A stretch of 64,000 nt of DNA, from the NCBI RefSeq assembly GCF_921293095.1, contig NC_060247.1, positions 110,069,111-110,133,110 on the forward strand, given 5' to 3'. The notes under the pieces were generated by a model. That model was not told the DNA's origin. It saw nothing but the letters and a program-made list of their open reading frames with translations, and searched no databases. Positions 35,201-46,730 of this stretch are shown here, piece by piece. The stretch comes from Ischnura elegans (Eukaryota; Arthropoda; Insecta; Odonata; Coenagrionidae). Position numbers and translations under genes: made by a program. The first letter of the stretch is position 1. Each line of letters opens with the position of its first letter.

Positions 35201-38200
35201 ACTAAAAGCAAACCTGTGATGAAAGCAAAGTCTAATTTTAACCTTTATTGGTAGAATATCATTTATCATTTGAAGCCAAGTTTACGCGTTGAAGTTGACT
35301 TTCATGGTAGTTGATCAAAACTGATTATAGCTATTATCGACGCAAAAGGGTCCTAACAATGCCAATGCCATTCACGATGGCAGGGGCAACAAGAGCGGGT
35401 AAAACCAGTAAAGTTAGTACAAAATCTTATCCTGACACTTTTCTTCTTCCTACAAAGACTGCTTTTCAAACTCGTACACTATCAACTAAGAGTATTAGAG
35501 ACATTTACAATATGAGAGCATAAAAAAACAATAAAAAAGGGGGTTCGCTGTGAATCGCCAAAATACTTTCTTTCTGTATAAACTCAAGGCTGAAGTTGGA
35601 CGAATCAACACGTATCATTTGCAACAAAAAGGACGAGCTAAGCGGACAATAAGGAGAGGTCAGTGGCGGATCCATATGGGGGTGCGGGGGCGCGCGCCCC
35701 CCTTCAAGGGCCGCCTGTATTGCCAAATATTGCCGAACCACAATCATAACTTTTTTATAGTATTGTATTGATATGAGTATCCAACGAAATGATCGCTGGA
35801 TTCTTCTCATAATGGAAAAATCTGTCAATTTCGTTGGTAAATCAAGTAATGGTTTCACTAGTAGTGGGCCCCATTGCTACAATGGCAACACAGGTATTCC
35901 CCTACCCCACCCTTCCACCCCCTATCCCCTCTCCGGGTGATCGGGCGTATCGATTGAATTATTGGGTTCCGGCCCCGGTGTGTTGTATCCTTCAAAGGGA
36001 ATCCCTCATTCATTGTCTCGATATGAGTATAATCACTTTCATTGAAACTTTATTAAATATTGCGGGTGACTTAATTGTTTTTATTGTGATAAAATTAAAG
36101 GCAACTTAAGATATCTTTGGCGCCCCACCCCCTTGATTTTTGCTGTATCTGTTACTGGGAGAGGTATAGACATTATGTCAGAGGTAGGAGGATACCGGGG
36201 TCTGGGAAGAGGCAGAAAGAAAATACGGGTTCGGAAGATAAATATTTCCATCTCCTTGTCTTGGTGAGGATAATGAATAAAATTTTGTATTACCATTCAG
36301 ATCGAGCGAATAGTGAAATATCGAAATGTAGAGAAACGATTTCATGTTATAATTGTGATTGTGACAGCACGAAAACGAATTGTGTACTCTGAAGGTGTAG
36401 TTTACTCGTTTTATTGCAATTATGGATAGGAATACTGTTTAGATATACTCATTATTCTAATTCTAATATTATAAAAAAATAACCTGTAACTATGTTCTTT
36501 TCCTGCGCGGGTAAATGATCATTTGCCGTTAGAATAATTTGCTGGAAAACATAACTCCATGGTACGCGCCTCAATTTAAAATGTAACTTACGCTTAAACG
36601 ACTATTCATCTTGGCTGCCCTCCCGTATTTTTTGCGTGTATTAATAGGTCTCTACTTGCCGGAAGAGAGGGTTTAGCGATATGCATCTTGCCCGCGGGCC
36701 TTAGTTTTTGGTGACCCCTTTTATCAGATTTCTCGCGAGTTGATAGTTTTTACTAGCACTCGCCTTTATTCACGCTAATGTTATCCTTTCACTGGTATGC
36801 TCGTAACCACTTCATTCACATTGAAGTTTATCTTGAAAAACTAAAAATAATTCAAATTATTATCCTCTTCTTCACAACCTCACAACCTTTCTCCCAACTC
36901 AATTATTTTTCCTCAGAACTAAATAGAGCACGGGAAGACTCCCTCGTTTAATTATGGTGCATATATGAATAAATCATCACATTTCCCACGGTATGGCTAA
37001 ATTTACAATACATGATGTTCGAATCGCACCGCGTCGACGGCGATCCTCCACACTACGTCATACAAACGAAACTATCGCATCTCTAAGGTACTGATATACG
37101 ACCGAGGTCAATGAACTCAAAGCAATGGATGGCTAGCGAGTGCTCGCGTTTAGTAAAATACTGCTGTACGACTCGACGCGAGCGGAAGATATGTATGCAT
37201 AAATTTGTTTTGCGCAGAAAATACTTGCAATTCATCTGCAAATCTATGAATTTCACCACTGAATCAAATGGAAAAACAATATAAATTTGCCGGCTTCGGT
37301 GACGGCGGAGTAAATTCCTCGCCTGCCAAACTTGAGGTCGCAAGGTCGAGTCCCGCTTGGACAAGTTGCCCCTATCCAGTTAGATCGTTTACGTGTAATT
37401 GTTAAATTAGTTTAACACCGCAATGTAAAATAGGCAACATGTCCTGTATTCCGTGGTATGAAAATAAATAAAAATAAGTAAAATTGAATGATTTGAATAG
37501 CTTCAGTTTCTTGCGACTAAAACCCAGATTTTTTTTCCAATTATGTGATCGTTTTATATATTTAAAGTTTTAAATTTTTTCGCCAATATTATGCGACGCG
37601 AGTAGTACTTTATGTAACGTTTATTCTATCTAACTTTATCTAACGCCACAACTTAATAGTTAACTGGAAAATCAGATTGAAAGCATGGTCCATTTTGAAA
37701 GGGAATAAACTATCGTCTTGGATAAAAGTAATTAATCTTCTAAGTCGCAACCTCATCCGAAATGATGCAATGCCTGTTTTTTTCCGGCGAACGATGGCAG
37801 TGAAGATCTCTCTTAGGTTTCACACTAACGACTTTACGATGTGCAGCTCGCCCGTCGTCCTAAGGGATTCAGATATCCATGGAGGTCCAGAAATCCATGA
37901 TTCATACTGGATTCATCATTGAATTCCCGAATCCATGAGGACGAATTCTCGTCCAATTGCACATCGACACGTCGCGACGAGACGAAGGGAGATATGGAAA
38001 TTACCTAGATTGAAACCACAGAAATCTTCAACGTCATCCTAAATGTAAAAGAATTCTAAGCTGCAAAAATTTTCCATGCATTTAAATGGAGCGCAACTCT
38101 GGAGGTCCTTGTCAAGGCCGTTTTATACGGAGCATGTGATTGTGCATATGAGAACTACATTAATTTCTCATGAAGGCATCAAATCGCAAGTATGCACGAA

Positions 38201-38832
38201 CAAAATTAGAACAGGCTCTATTTTGCCACCTTAAATCCATGCATTCTCGCATGCGTTGTAGCAAATTCACCGCTTTACACAATGCAATTTTGACTGCGAG
38301 GTCGTGACCACGCCAAATTTTGCAATTACGGGACCCGTGTAAAACGGCCTTTAAGAGTCCAGATGCGCAATTTCTTAGCCTCTCTTAGGAATGGGATGTT
38401 AGCATTTCATTTTTTACAGTTCAGTGACCATGATTCACAATGTATTAGCTAATGCACTAGTACCAAGTATTCTTTAGCATGTGGATTCGGGGCTAGTGAA
38501 CGATCGTTTGACTAGAGTTTAGGCACTCGATATGTATCCAGCCGCAGGCGATTGAAATCTGACGAAAGTGAAAGCGATTAAGCCTGCCTCTATGCTTAAC
38601 TATACCCTTTCCTTCATTTCTGTGTGACTCCGAGTTGGAAAATATCTATTACCAATGCTTGGAACAATAGAGGTGTGTGAATTACTTTATAAGCTATGTT
38701 GACATTGTACTTGCGTTTTTATCGATTAATGTATTCATGAAATTAATCATTTTACTATGAATTGAGAGCTAAATGGTAATATTAAAATACAGAATCCTTA
38801 CCGAAAATGATTAGGCGAGTAGCGGAAGCCAT
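29242..38832 (-). CDS. Copy A: secreted cysteine-rich DUF1397 family protein, six exons
   Basis: Exons in transcript order: 38802-38832, 35107-35213, 33236-33360, 31814-31965, 30439-30595, 29242-29371. All are GT-AG, total 702 bases, 233 residues. The signal peptide MASATRLIIFGLLLVSPTLV spans exons 1 and 2. Conserved cysteines lie in RECKK, IHCIM, HLCR, ILCEN, VECME, QKCHS, VICEF, SICQ, LGCAE, EMCSE and TICSK. The exon 4 position that is cysteine in copies B (GCIRD) and C (QCIRE) is valine here (GVIRD). Phases match copy C exactly. A TATA-like box and a TCAGTC initiator lie just upstream. No frame damage is seen, so it is probably active. Function is inferred only from family: a secreted hemolymph protein. 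Confidence 0.85.
32798..33020. mobile_element. MITE (TGCAGAAAGGCAT family) in intron 3 of copy A
   Basis: Inverted halves: CTGCAGAAAGGCATAATGTC on the left and GACGATTTTTCTTTTT are mirrored by AAAAGAAAGATCGTCC and ATGATGCCTTTCTGCAG on the right. A second, more diverged member lies at 34810-35049. Both are present in unit 2, so they predate the duplication. Confidence 0.7.
34810..35049. mobile_element. Second MITE of the same family, intron 2 of copy A
   Basis: Starts GCTAACTAAAGAAAGGCTTC and ends ATTTTCTGCAGTTAGC, an inverted pair about 240 bp apart, with interior tracts like the 32798-33020 element (CAAACGTTTCCTACTAAAAGG). Confidence 0.65.
35661..35720 (+). repeat. Fragment of a CAGTGGCGGATCC repeat
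   Basis: Begins CAGTGGCGGATCCATATGGG followed by G and C runs, resembling an end of a hAT-type non-autonomous element. The matching copy in unit 2 begins near 55794. Other boundaries not found. Confidence 0.4.
37289..37480 (+). repeat. SINE (GCCGGCC family), plus orientation
   Basis: Begins GCCGGCTTCGGTGACGGCGG, box B AAGGTCGAGTCCCGC, tail AAAATAAATAAAAATAAG. Equivalent copies at 57422-57612 (unit 2) and, inverted, 40581-40771. It was therefore in the ancestral segment. Confidence 0.8.
38114..38351. mobile_element. MITE with AAGGCCGTTTTA ends in intron 1 of copy A
   Basis: Starts AAGGCCGTTTTATACGG and ends CCGTGTAAAACGGCCTT, an inverted pair enclosing about 200 non-coding bases. The unit 2 copy is 58286-58523. 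Class not assigned. Confidence 0.65.
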
Positions 38833-38881
38833 TCTTGTTGGTCACTATGAACTCCGATAAGTGCAAACGGAACACTACGCA

Positions 38882-38912
38882 GACTGACTCACTTACGAAG
38901 GATAAGAATATA
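38882..38912 (-). promoter_or_regulatory. Core promoter of copy A (TATA and initiator)
   Basis: Minus-strand TATATT (38907-38912) lies 27 bases upstream of the A in a perfect arthropod initiator TCAGTC (38882-38887; start near 38885). This gives a 5' leader of about 53 bases before the ATG at 38832. Confidence 0.55.
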
Positions 38913-39782
38913 CTGTTCCTGTCTCACTTCTTTCAGCACGAAAGCCATCCCTTCGTGTCAAAATCTTGTATCTCATCATCTTATTATCAAAGTTCTCAAC
39001 TTTGGACTGTGAACTCACTCTCCAAAAAAAATACAGAAATTATTGCCAATCGAGTTAAATCAATGGTAAATAAGTTAAACTGTTAGAAATTATGAGCAGA
39101 ATCTTTTAGTTGACGGCAATATAGAGACTTTAAGCTTCCAAAAAAAGTGTTAGACCTACATTATTTGAGCACTAGGGAAGAGGGAAAATAGTTTTTTTCT
39201 CTTTGATGTCCTCTCTCTCCAAGTGAACCACGGATATCTTGTCAATGAGCATAAAGAAAATATAGCAAAATAATGTGAAATCCGGTCAAACAATTTAACT
39301 TTTTTTGGTATGAAGTACTCAAAATCTATTTCACCAATCTCTATTGCCTTCACGAAGCTCTGAATTTGACCATATGTTTTCTATAATTAAATTATGGGGC
39401 ATCATTTAATGATCGTTCACGAATTATCGGCGTCATTGCAAATCCATTCGTGAGCATTTATATACAATAGGGAATGAAGTGTAATAACTCCAGCCCTGGA
39501 CTTCACCTATATCATCGCTCTCCTATATTCTCCCTGCAACTCCACAATAACAAATTACCGCTTTCCAACCCATGTCTCTTTAATCGTTTTCTCTTGAATT
39601 TTTTGAGTATATTTAATCGTTTTACTTTCATGTTTTGTTTTTATCTATATTAAATACTATTGTTATTCACTACGTTAACCGTCGAAACCATGGTAGTAAT
39701 ATAATAATAAATTCTGTCGATATGCGAAGTTTAAGGTAATCAATCAAAATGCTCAGCAAATTCGCCAGTGTCGCCGGAAACG

Positions 39783-39835
39783 AATGGCCTTTGTGCTGTT
39801 TTGTCTGGTAAGTTTGTAAATGAAAATAAATAGAT
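39783..39835 (+). repeat. SINE tail fragment
   Basis: GGCCTTTGTGCTGTTTTG followed by GAAAATAAATAG resembles the 3' tail of the GCCGGCC SINE at 28302-28485. The head is missing. The unit 2 equivalent is near 59920-59970. Confidence 0.4.
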
Positions 39836-40070
39836 GCGAGGCCCGAAAGTGATCATATTGTCAACAGCCATTAATTGCACTCACTGCAAATATTGCGCTG
39901 TTCGTAAAATTTTAATTGCAAGTTAAAATATTTATAACTATTGATGTTAAAAGTAAATAATTTAAAACAATATGTAAGCCACCTCAGTAATTTTTGTCTG
40001 TGCACATATTCAAGTTCATACACATGTTCATAACTTAATATTCTTCTTCAAATTCAGGACAATTGTAAAA

Positions 40071-41840
40071 TGCCTTTGCACAAGAACTCGTTCTCATGGA
40101 TTCGGGAATTCAATGATGAATCCTATATGAATCATGGATATCTGGACCTCCATGTATATCTGAATCCCTTGGGACGACGGGCGAGCTGCACATCGTAACG
40201 TCGTTAGGAAATATGCAGGACATTACTCACAATCAGTGTGAAATCTAAGAGAAATCTTCACTGCCATCGTTCGCCGGAAAAAAACAGGTATTGCATCATT
40301 TCAGATGAGGTTGCGACTTAGAAGATAAATAACTTTTATCCGAGACGACAGTTTATTCCATTTCAAAATGGACCATGCTTTCAATCTGATTTTCCAGTTA
40401 ACTATTAAGTTGTGGCGTTAGATAAAGTAAGATAAAATAAACGTTACATAAAGTACTACTCGCGTCGCATAATATTGGCGAAAAAATTTAAAACTTTAAA
40501 TATATAAAACGATCACATAATTGGAAAAAAATCTGGGTTTTAGTCGCAAGAAACTGAAGCTATTCAAATCATTCAATTTTACTTATTTTTATTTATTTTC
40601 ATACCACGGAATACAGGACATGTTGCCTATTTTACATTGCGGTGTTAAACTAATTTAACAATTACACGTAAACGATCTAACTGGATAGGGGCAACTTGTC
40701 CAGGCGGGACTCGACCTTGCGACCTCAAGTTTGGCAGGCGAGGAATTTACTCCGCCGTCACCGAGGCCGGCAAATACATATTGTTTTTCCATTTGATTCA
40801 GTGGTGAAATTCATAGTTTTGCAGATGAATTGCAAGTATTTTCTGCGCAAAACAAATTTATGCATACATATCTTCCGCTCGCGTCGAGTCGTACAGCAGT
40901 ATTTTACAAGACGCGAGCACTCGCTAGCCATCCATTGCTTTGAGTTCATTGACCTCGGTCGTATATCAGTACCTTAGAGATGCGATAGTTTCGTTTGTAT
41001 GACGTAGTGTGGAGGATCGCCGTCGCCGCGGTGCGATTCGAACATCATGTATTGTAAATTTAGCGATACCGTGGGAAATTTGATGATTTATTCATATATG
41101 TACCATAATTTAACGAGGGAGTCTTCCCGTGCTCTACTTAGTTCTGAGGAAAAATAATTGAGTTGGGAGAAAGGTTGTGAGGTTGTGAAGAAGAGGATAA
41201 TAATTTGAATTATTTTTAGTTTTTCAAGATAAACTTCAATGTGAATGAAGTGGTTACGAGCATACCAGTGAAAGGATAACATTAGCGTGAATAAAGGCGA
41301 GTGCTAGTAAAAACTATCAACTCGCGAGAAACCTGATAGAAGGGGTCACCAAAAACCACGGCCCGCGGGCAATATGCAGATCGCTAAACCCTCTCTTCCG
41401 GCAAGTAGAGACCTAATAATACACGCAAAAAATACGGGAGAGCAGCCAAGATGAACAGTCGTTTAAGCGTAAGTTACATTTTAAATTGAGGCGCGTACCA
41501 TGGAGTTATGTTTTCCAGCAAATTATTCTAACGGCAAATGATCATTTACCCGCGCAGGAAAAGAACATAGTTACACGTTATTTTTTTATAATATTAGAAT
41601 TAGAATGATGAGTATATTTTAACATTATTCCTATCCATAATTGTAATAAAATGAGTAAACTATACCTTCAGAGAACACATATCGTTTTCGTGCTGTCACA
41701 ATCACAATTATAACATGAAATCGTCTCTCTACATTTCGATATTTCGCTATTCGCTCGATCTGATTGGTAAGAAAAAATTTTTTCATTATATCCCAATAAT
41801 TCAATTGATACGCCCGATCACCCGGAGAGGGGATAGGGAG
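40071..41840 (-). repeat. Inverted copy of copy A/B intron-1 DNA
   Basis: The reverse complement of this stretch matches unit 1 at 35926-37975 and unit 2 at about 56057-58135, with a missing piece of about 300 bases (the 56110-56430 equivalent). At one place, the CTCACAATCAGTGTG region near 40226, it follows unit 2 where unit 1 has a deletion. Its left edge coincides with the right end of unit 1 and its right edge abuts the piggyBac remnant. It includes an inverted SINE (40581-40771). Confidence 0.85.
40581..40771 (-). repeat. SINE (GCCGGCC family), inverted copy
   Basis: Same insertion as 37289-37480 and 57422-57612, carried along in the inverted segment; the head reads GCCGGCCTCGGTGACGGC on the minus strand. 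Confidence 0.8.
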
Positions 41841-41989
41841 TATTGAGAAGAGAATCGTCGCGATTCAAATAGCTGTAGGGAATACTGAAGATCAGTCTGG
41901 AGGTGAACGTAAACATCAGTTTATTCTGATCAATCCATCAACATCTGCGTGTGATGGAAGCGACGAAGTCCAAGATAGTGAATCCGATG

Positions 41990-42655
41990 GCGACTTTGGC
42001 GTGATAGCAAATGCACAGCTCTATCCAACAAAATGCAGCTGTCCTTTTATAAGGTAAATTCCAAATAAACCAGACAAATTTGGAATCCAGTACTGGGTTT
42101 TGACAAATGTGAAATGAAAATACAGCCTAAATGAATTTCCATATGGTGGCAAAGATGATTATTGGCCATCAAATCAAGCGTTGGGGAAATAAATAGTTAC
42201 TGAAGTGACCGTAACGTACAAGAATTCAGGAATAAACGTAACTTCTAACAATTATTATCCATCCATCCAGCCGGCAGGAAGTCATAAAAAATGGAAAACT
42301 TCTCTTGCATGGACGATCTGAAAAAAACAGGTGTGACGCACGAATATCCATGACCCCTAAAATAGCCATGTAATCCATTCAACGCCAGTGTTCAAAAATA
42401 CTTTAGGCCATACTCTTACGTAGAATCAGGCAAATTAGAATAATAATGTACTTTCACTCAGCAGCATGATCTCAGACGACACTATTTCCGAAACGAATAA
42501 AAGAATACCAGAGACCATCGTATTTCATAATAAAAACATAGCGGAAGTAGATATGATGGATAGCATGTATCAATTTATTTACACGTCTCCAAATCCAACA
42601 GCCATATCTCCACGGGCAGAAAAAATAAAAAGGTGCCAAATACCATCAAATTGAA
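41990..42655 (+). pseudogene. piggyBac transposase pseudogene
   Basis: Plus-strand segments match piggyBac transposase style in order: an acidic N-terminal part (SDEVQDSESDGDFGV), the KPDKFGIQYWVL block, the YGGKDD block and the ETIVFHNKN...DMMDSM block. The reading frame is broken by several stops, so it is not functional. Confidence 0.65.
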
Positions 42656-42702
42656 TCATTGCACCAATTTCCTTTCCATTTTCCAATTCCTTTTCATGTG
42701 CA

Positions 42703-42790
42703 AACGGCTGGTGTCCTAACACCCCCTGCCACACGCTTTTAAGCGGCTTGCGGGTTAGTGTGTAGATTTAGATGTAGATGAATGAATCGT
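42703..42790 (+). repeat. Dispersed repeat fragment (GGCTGGTGTCCTAACACC)
   Basis: Contains GGCTGGTGTCCTAACACCCC and a TAGATTTAGATGTAGATGAA tail. Related copies near 34690 and 54805 share GGCTGG(T/C)GTCCTA. Likely a SINE or LINE 3' end. Confidence 0.45.
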
Positions 42791-43004
42791 CCAATGAACG
42801 CATTCAGCGCAAAAAATATTTTATGGAAACAGCGCTGAAAAAATACTGTCCGTCTGAGATTTAAAACAAAGTAATGTTTTAAAAATTTTAATGCAAATTT
42901 TGTAAACCTAGTACCCCTATACAACTTTTGTATTGAGTGTGTGTATTTTCATTATTTGATTTACAATCGACTACTACATACGGTTTAATTCATGATTCTT
43001 TAAA

Positions 43005-45350
43005 ATAATTGTTATTAACTAATGCCAAAGGTGGAAGGCAATTTTGGAAGAATATTAGCATTATCAGGGGTAAACAAGTCAATAAAAATAATGATGACAT
43101 GATAATAAAACACCTTTGTAAGGATAAAGACATTACTAGTGTATGTAATGAATTTGTATCTAATTATACACATGGCATAAATAATTTAAAAAGTAAATGT
43201 TCAAATAAGCTATGGAAGTCATATCCAGAGTCAATGATAAATAGTATGCATCTACCAGAACCTACCAATTCTGATATTGCTAATATTATTACAAAGTTAA
43301 AAAACAAGGCCTGTGGAGAAGATAAAATTAGAATTAAGGATATCAAAAGTCAAAAGGCTTTAATACCAGTCTTGACCGCTCTTGTAAAAAATAGTGTTAA
43401 TGAAGGTATTGTTCCACAAGGTATGAAATTAGCCTTAATTAGACCAATATATAAGGATGGCACTTTTACTGACATGAATAATTATAGACCTATATCAATC
43501 TTGTCATCTCTCAGCAAAGTCCTTGAAAAATATGTAGCTGCTCATTTAACTAACTATGTATCTAAATACAGACTTATAAATAAAAATCAATATGGTTTTC
43601 AGAAATGTAAGGGTACAAGAGGAGCTCTTGAAACTTTTGCTGACATTGTGAACTCTTGTCTAAACAAGAACAAGTATGTAATTGTTTCTTTCATAGACTA
43701 CAAAAAAGCATTTGATACTGTAAACCATGAGATACTATTACAGGATCTCCAACAATTTGGAATAAGAGGAAATGTCTTAGATTGGTTTAAGAGTTATCTG
43801 TCAAATAGAAAAGTAGCAGTCAGGATTAATAATGTTCAGAGTAATTTCATGATTACTCAGTATGGAGTACCTCAGGGATCAGTACTGGGACCTATATTGT
43901 TTAACATTTATGTGAATGGAATATTTAAAGCAATTAAGTACGGTAAAATTCTACTTTATGCAGATGATGTGGTTATAATTACAAACCATAAAGATTACAC
44001 TCAAGCAGTAAATTACATGCAAGAAGATCTGCAAAACATAGCTGCATGGTCTCACGATCACGACCTAACAATAAATCCTAACAAAACAAAAGTTATGCAA
44101 ATTACTAATGTAGGATTTAAGATTACTCCCATTATACTCTATATGCATGACCACAAATGTCTACATAAAAAGGGCCTTTCTAGCACTTGTAACTGCACTC
44201 CTCTGGAACAGGTTACACATTACAAATACTTAGGTATAACCATTGATCAGTATTTGAAATTTGATAGACACATAGTTAAAATGAACAGTAAACTAAGTAA
44301 CATTAATTATCAGATGTATCAAATTAATACCCTAGTTCCAAAGAAAACAAAGATTATAATATATCACGCACTGGTTGAATCAATACTACGCTACGGAATT
44401 ACCATTTGGGGAAGTACTGCCCAATACTATCAGGACACTCTGTTAAAAACTCAAAAAAAAATACTCAAATTAATTCACGCAGGGATTGAATCAACAACAA
44501 ACCATAAAAATGCAGGTATTTCCCTCAAGGGTTCTCCTGATCATAATAAATCTTTGTATGAAGAACTCGGTATACTAAAGGTTACTGACCTTTACATTTA
44601 TGTGTTAGTAATTAATAATTATTTCAACAATACATTAAAGATTCACAAAGATTACAAACACTCCATGGAAATGAGAAATCTTACTCATTACTATGTACCG
44701 AAATATAATAACAACTATGGTAAAGGTGTAATGAATATTAAAATCCCAATGGCAATAAACGAGTTACCAGATAACTTGAAGAGAATAAAAACTATTAGGG
44801 AATTAAAAAGTAAACTAAAAAAGCACCTACTGGAGAGATCGTAAAACGGTTGTCTTATTATTTCTTAGATATGTTTTTGAGTGTCATAATGTAATACTCT
44901 ATGTGGCTAGGGGGTATATGTATATTGTCTATGTGTTAACACTTAATAAATGTTTTGTAAAAGTAAAGATAATAATGGAACCTGCTGATAAGCTTAATGC
45001 TTAGCGGGACCATTAAAATGCAAATAATGTAGTTTTCATTCAAATGTCAATATTTAAAGAACCTGAATGTTTTATTGGAATATATACTTAATTGAATTGA
45101 ATTATATAATGACAATATCTTTTTTTTTAGATAATATTTTATATATTGTAACTTTTTTAAAATTTTGTAATATGTTAAGCAATATGACTACTTATTTGAA
45201 TGGCTATTAACGAATGGTTAATATTTTATAGGTATGGAACTATTGTATGAAAATATTTTTAACTATCAAATGTATTATTGTAAACAATTTTTTTATCCTG
45301 TAACAATAAATATTTACAATATTAAAATATAAAAAAAAAAAAAAAAAAAA
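43005..45350 (+). mobile_element. CR1/Jockey-group LINE, 5'-truncated, with poly(A) tail
   Basis: A 5'-truncated non-LTR element with an open reverse transcriptase of about 611 codons (43009-44844), a 3' untranslated region of about 490 bases and a poly(A) run at about 45332-45350. RT motifs: RPISILSSLSKVLE, NQYGFQKCKGTRGA, VSFIDYKKAFDTVNH, YGVPQGSVLGPILFN and LLYADDVVIIT. The intact frame suggests a recent insertion. No endonuclease is present. A clear target duplication was not found. Clade is judged by motif style; Kiri, Crack or Daphne relatives are possible. Confidence 0.85.
43009..44844 (+). CDS. LINE reverse transcriptase (5'-truncated ORF2)
   Basis: An uninterrupted frame of about 611 codons. 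It starts only because a TAA precedes TTGTTATTAACTAATGCC, so the listed start is the truncation point, not a real initiation site. RT fingers and palm are complete, including the YADD catalytic box at about 43957-43968 and the FIDYKKAFD motif. The thumb and C-terminal part follow, with a cysteine/histidine patch (HDHKCLHKKGLSSTCNC) and a stop at 44842-44844. Confidence 0.8.
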   Translation: MLLTNAKGGRQFWKNISIIRGKQVNKNNDDMIIKHLCKDKDITSVCNEFVSNYTHGINNLKSKCSNKLWKSYPESMINSMHLPEPTNSDIANIITKLKNKACGEDKIRIKDIKSQKALIPVLTALVKNSVNEGIVPQGMKLALIRPIYKDGTFTDMNNYRPISILSSLSKVLEKYVAAHLTNYVSKYRLINKNQYGFQKCKGTRGALETFADIVNSCLNKNKYVIVSFIDYKKAFDTVNHEILLQDLQQFGIRGNVLDWFKSYLSNRKVAVRINNVQSNFMITQYGVPQGSVLGPILFNIYVNGIFKAIKYGKILLYADDVVIITNHKDYTQAVNYMQEDLQNIAAWSHDHDLTINPNKTKVMQITNVGFKITPIILYMHDHKCLHKKGLSSTCNCTPLEQVTHYKYLGITIDQYLKFDRHIVKMNSKLSNINYQMYQINTLVPKKTKIIIYHALVESILRYGITIWGSTAQYYQDTLLKTQKKILKLIHAGIESTTNHKNAGISLKGSPDHNKSLYEELGILKVTDLYIYVLVINNYFNNTLKIHKDYKHSMEMRNLTHYYVPKYNNNYGKGVMNIKIPMAINELPDNLKRIKTIRELKSKLKKHLLERS

Positions 45351-45599
45351 CATTTGACGATGGAAATAATATTTAATAATGTTAAATAGTGTTTTTAATG
45401 AACTGATTCAACAATTAATACGATTAAACTGAATATTGGCTGAAAATTAGGCGTTTTATTCTAAAATAAATTTTAGGGGTCAAATGACCCCTAGCCGTCC
45501 TTCTAGGTAGCGCGAAACTCCCGTCCTGCTAGTGTTAAGTGATTCTGACGCTTAGCTCCAGAGTAGGTGTTAGTGTTTTCATTCTTCATGTCTTCAACA

Positions 45600-45678
45600 G
45601 GTGTCATCTGGCGCAACGGTTAACTTGTCTGCGTAGCGATTAGAATAGTGCATGTTCAAATTCCCGGAATAGGCGGCA
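45600..45678 (+). repeat. tRNA-derived SINE or pseudo-tRNA (unit 2)
   Basis: Unit 2 equivalent of 27147-27225, with box A TGGCGCAACGG and degenerate box B GTTCAAATTCC, here closer to consensus than in unit 1. Confidence 0.6.
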
Positions 45679-46730
45679 TATAACTTCTAAATCATTAGCT
45701 GTCGTGTACAGGTTGACTTTACGCGTCTTGAATCGTTCAAGGCTATGCTTTTCCGCATTTTTATGAGGAATATTTGGTAGTCGAATGGGCATCACTTTTT
45801 TATAAAATTATGAAAATAACATTTAAATAGTTTGAAAAATTAATTAAAAAATCACATTCATTTTTTACTAAAAGAAGAGAATAAAAATAGGAAATATAAA
45901 GTACATGCATTTTCCAAAAACAATATAAAATGTACTAAAAAGTAAAAAATAAGATTTACATCACTCGGAGAGCTAAGAGAGGGTGCCAATCGTTACTCAC
46001 CAGTCAGAATCCTATATACTCAGTGCTAATAGATTTCGTCAGCAGTGTTTGGAAAAAAGCGTTTTTTTTATCTCTTTTTATTCATTTGTTCTTATTGTCC
46101 AAGTCTTTGATCCTTCGAGTACCACTTCTCCTACAAATTAGATCCTCCCCCTGAGAGTGAAGCACCGCGTGCCCCCCCTGTGCACTCGCTCCTCCTGCTC
46201 ATACGAATTAGGTAATCCATAATAATTCTAAAGACTGAAACATCACCAGTTTATCATTAATTATATCCCATTTATTTCCACTGTTTTTTTCCGAAATGGT
46301 CTCAGTTTTGTAAAACATTATCTGCTCAAAATAATTTAGTAGTAATCTTAATGGTAACACTAAGATATATTAGCTACTAAGCATGAATAAAAATACAGCA
46401 TTATCAAAAAGAATGCGTAAAAAAGCGTCTTCGTTCAATAGCTCCATGAAATATTTTAAACAAGAAGTTAATATAATTGAAAATGAACTCGCTACTATTA
46501 ACAATCAACAATGAAGGCTGTTTTTGAAATTCTCATAAAATGTTTTAAACAAAAGGTGCCACTGTTCCATTTGCATAATTTCACGGCCAACTTATGGTTG
46601 ATGTGAAGTATGTTTTACTCAAAGTCATTATGATTCCATTAAAAGAATTCACAATTTGAAATATTTCGTATTCACTCATAACTTTCACTTTCATGCGGCT
46701 AATTTTATGTTCGTTGATTTTCGGGGAATT

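Larger units (their letters stand above)
27082..40072. repeat. Tandem segmental duplication, unit 1 (contains copy A)
   Basis: This unit matches 45535-60206 over nearly its whole length, with small indels. It begins at a TTAA (27082-27085) that in unit 2 is the right target duplication of a piggyBac element. Its right limit, near AATTGTAAAATG at 40061-40072, is where an inverted repeat starts. Relative to unit 2 it has about 980 extra bases (27750-28730, with two SINEs) and lacks the RTE-like LINE. Confidence 0.9.
41841..45534 (+). mobile_element. piggyBac transposon remnant, 5'-truncated, interrupted by a LINE
   Basis: Eroded piggyBac transposase pieces occur on the plus strand: NKPDKFGIQYWVLTNV and LNEFPYGGKDDYWPSN near 42065-42185, and NKRIPETIVFHNKNIAEVDM near 42490-42550, typical of the piggyBac (PGBD) core and C-terminal region, with several stops and frame changes. 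A piggyBac-type 3' end, CCCGTCCTGCTAGTG, reaches 45534 and is followed by TTAA (45535-45538), the family's target site. The 5' end is lost at the junction with the inverted repeat. A CR1/Jockey-group LINE (about 43005-45350) sits inside. The empty TTAA site is at 27082-27085 in unit 1. Confidence 0.75.

Noticed and set aside
36780-37364. Open frames at 37083-37364, 40696-40977 and 57216-57497 with nearly the same protein
   Set aside because: They look conserved only because the DNA is triplicated; the frames start in the SINE and have no splice or domain support.
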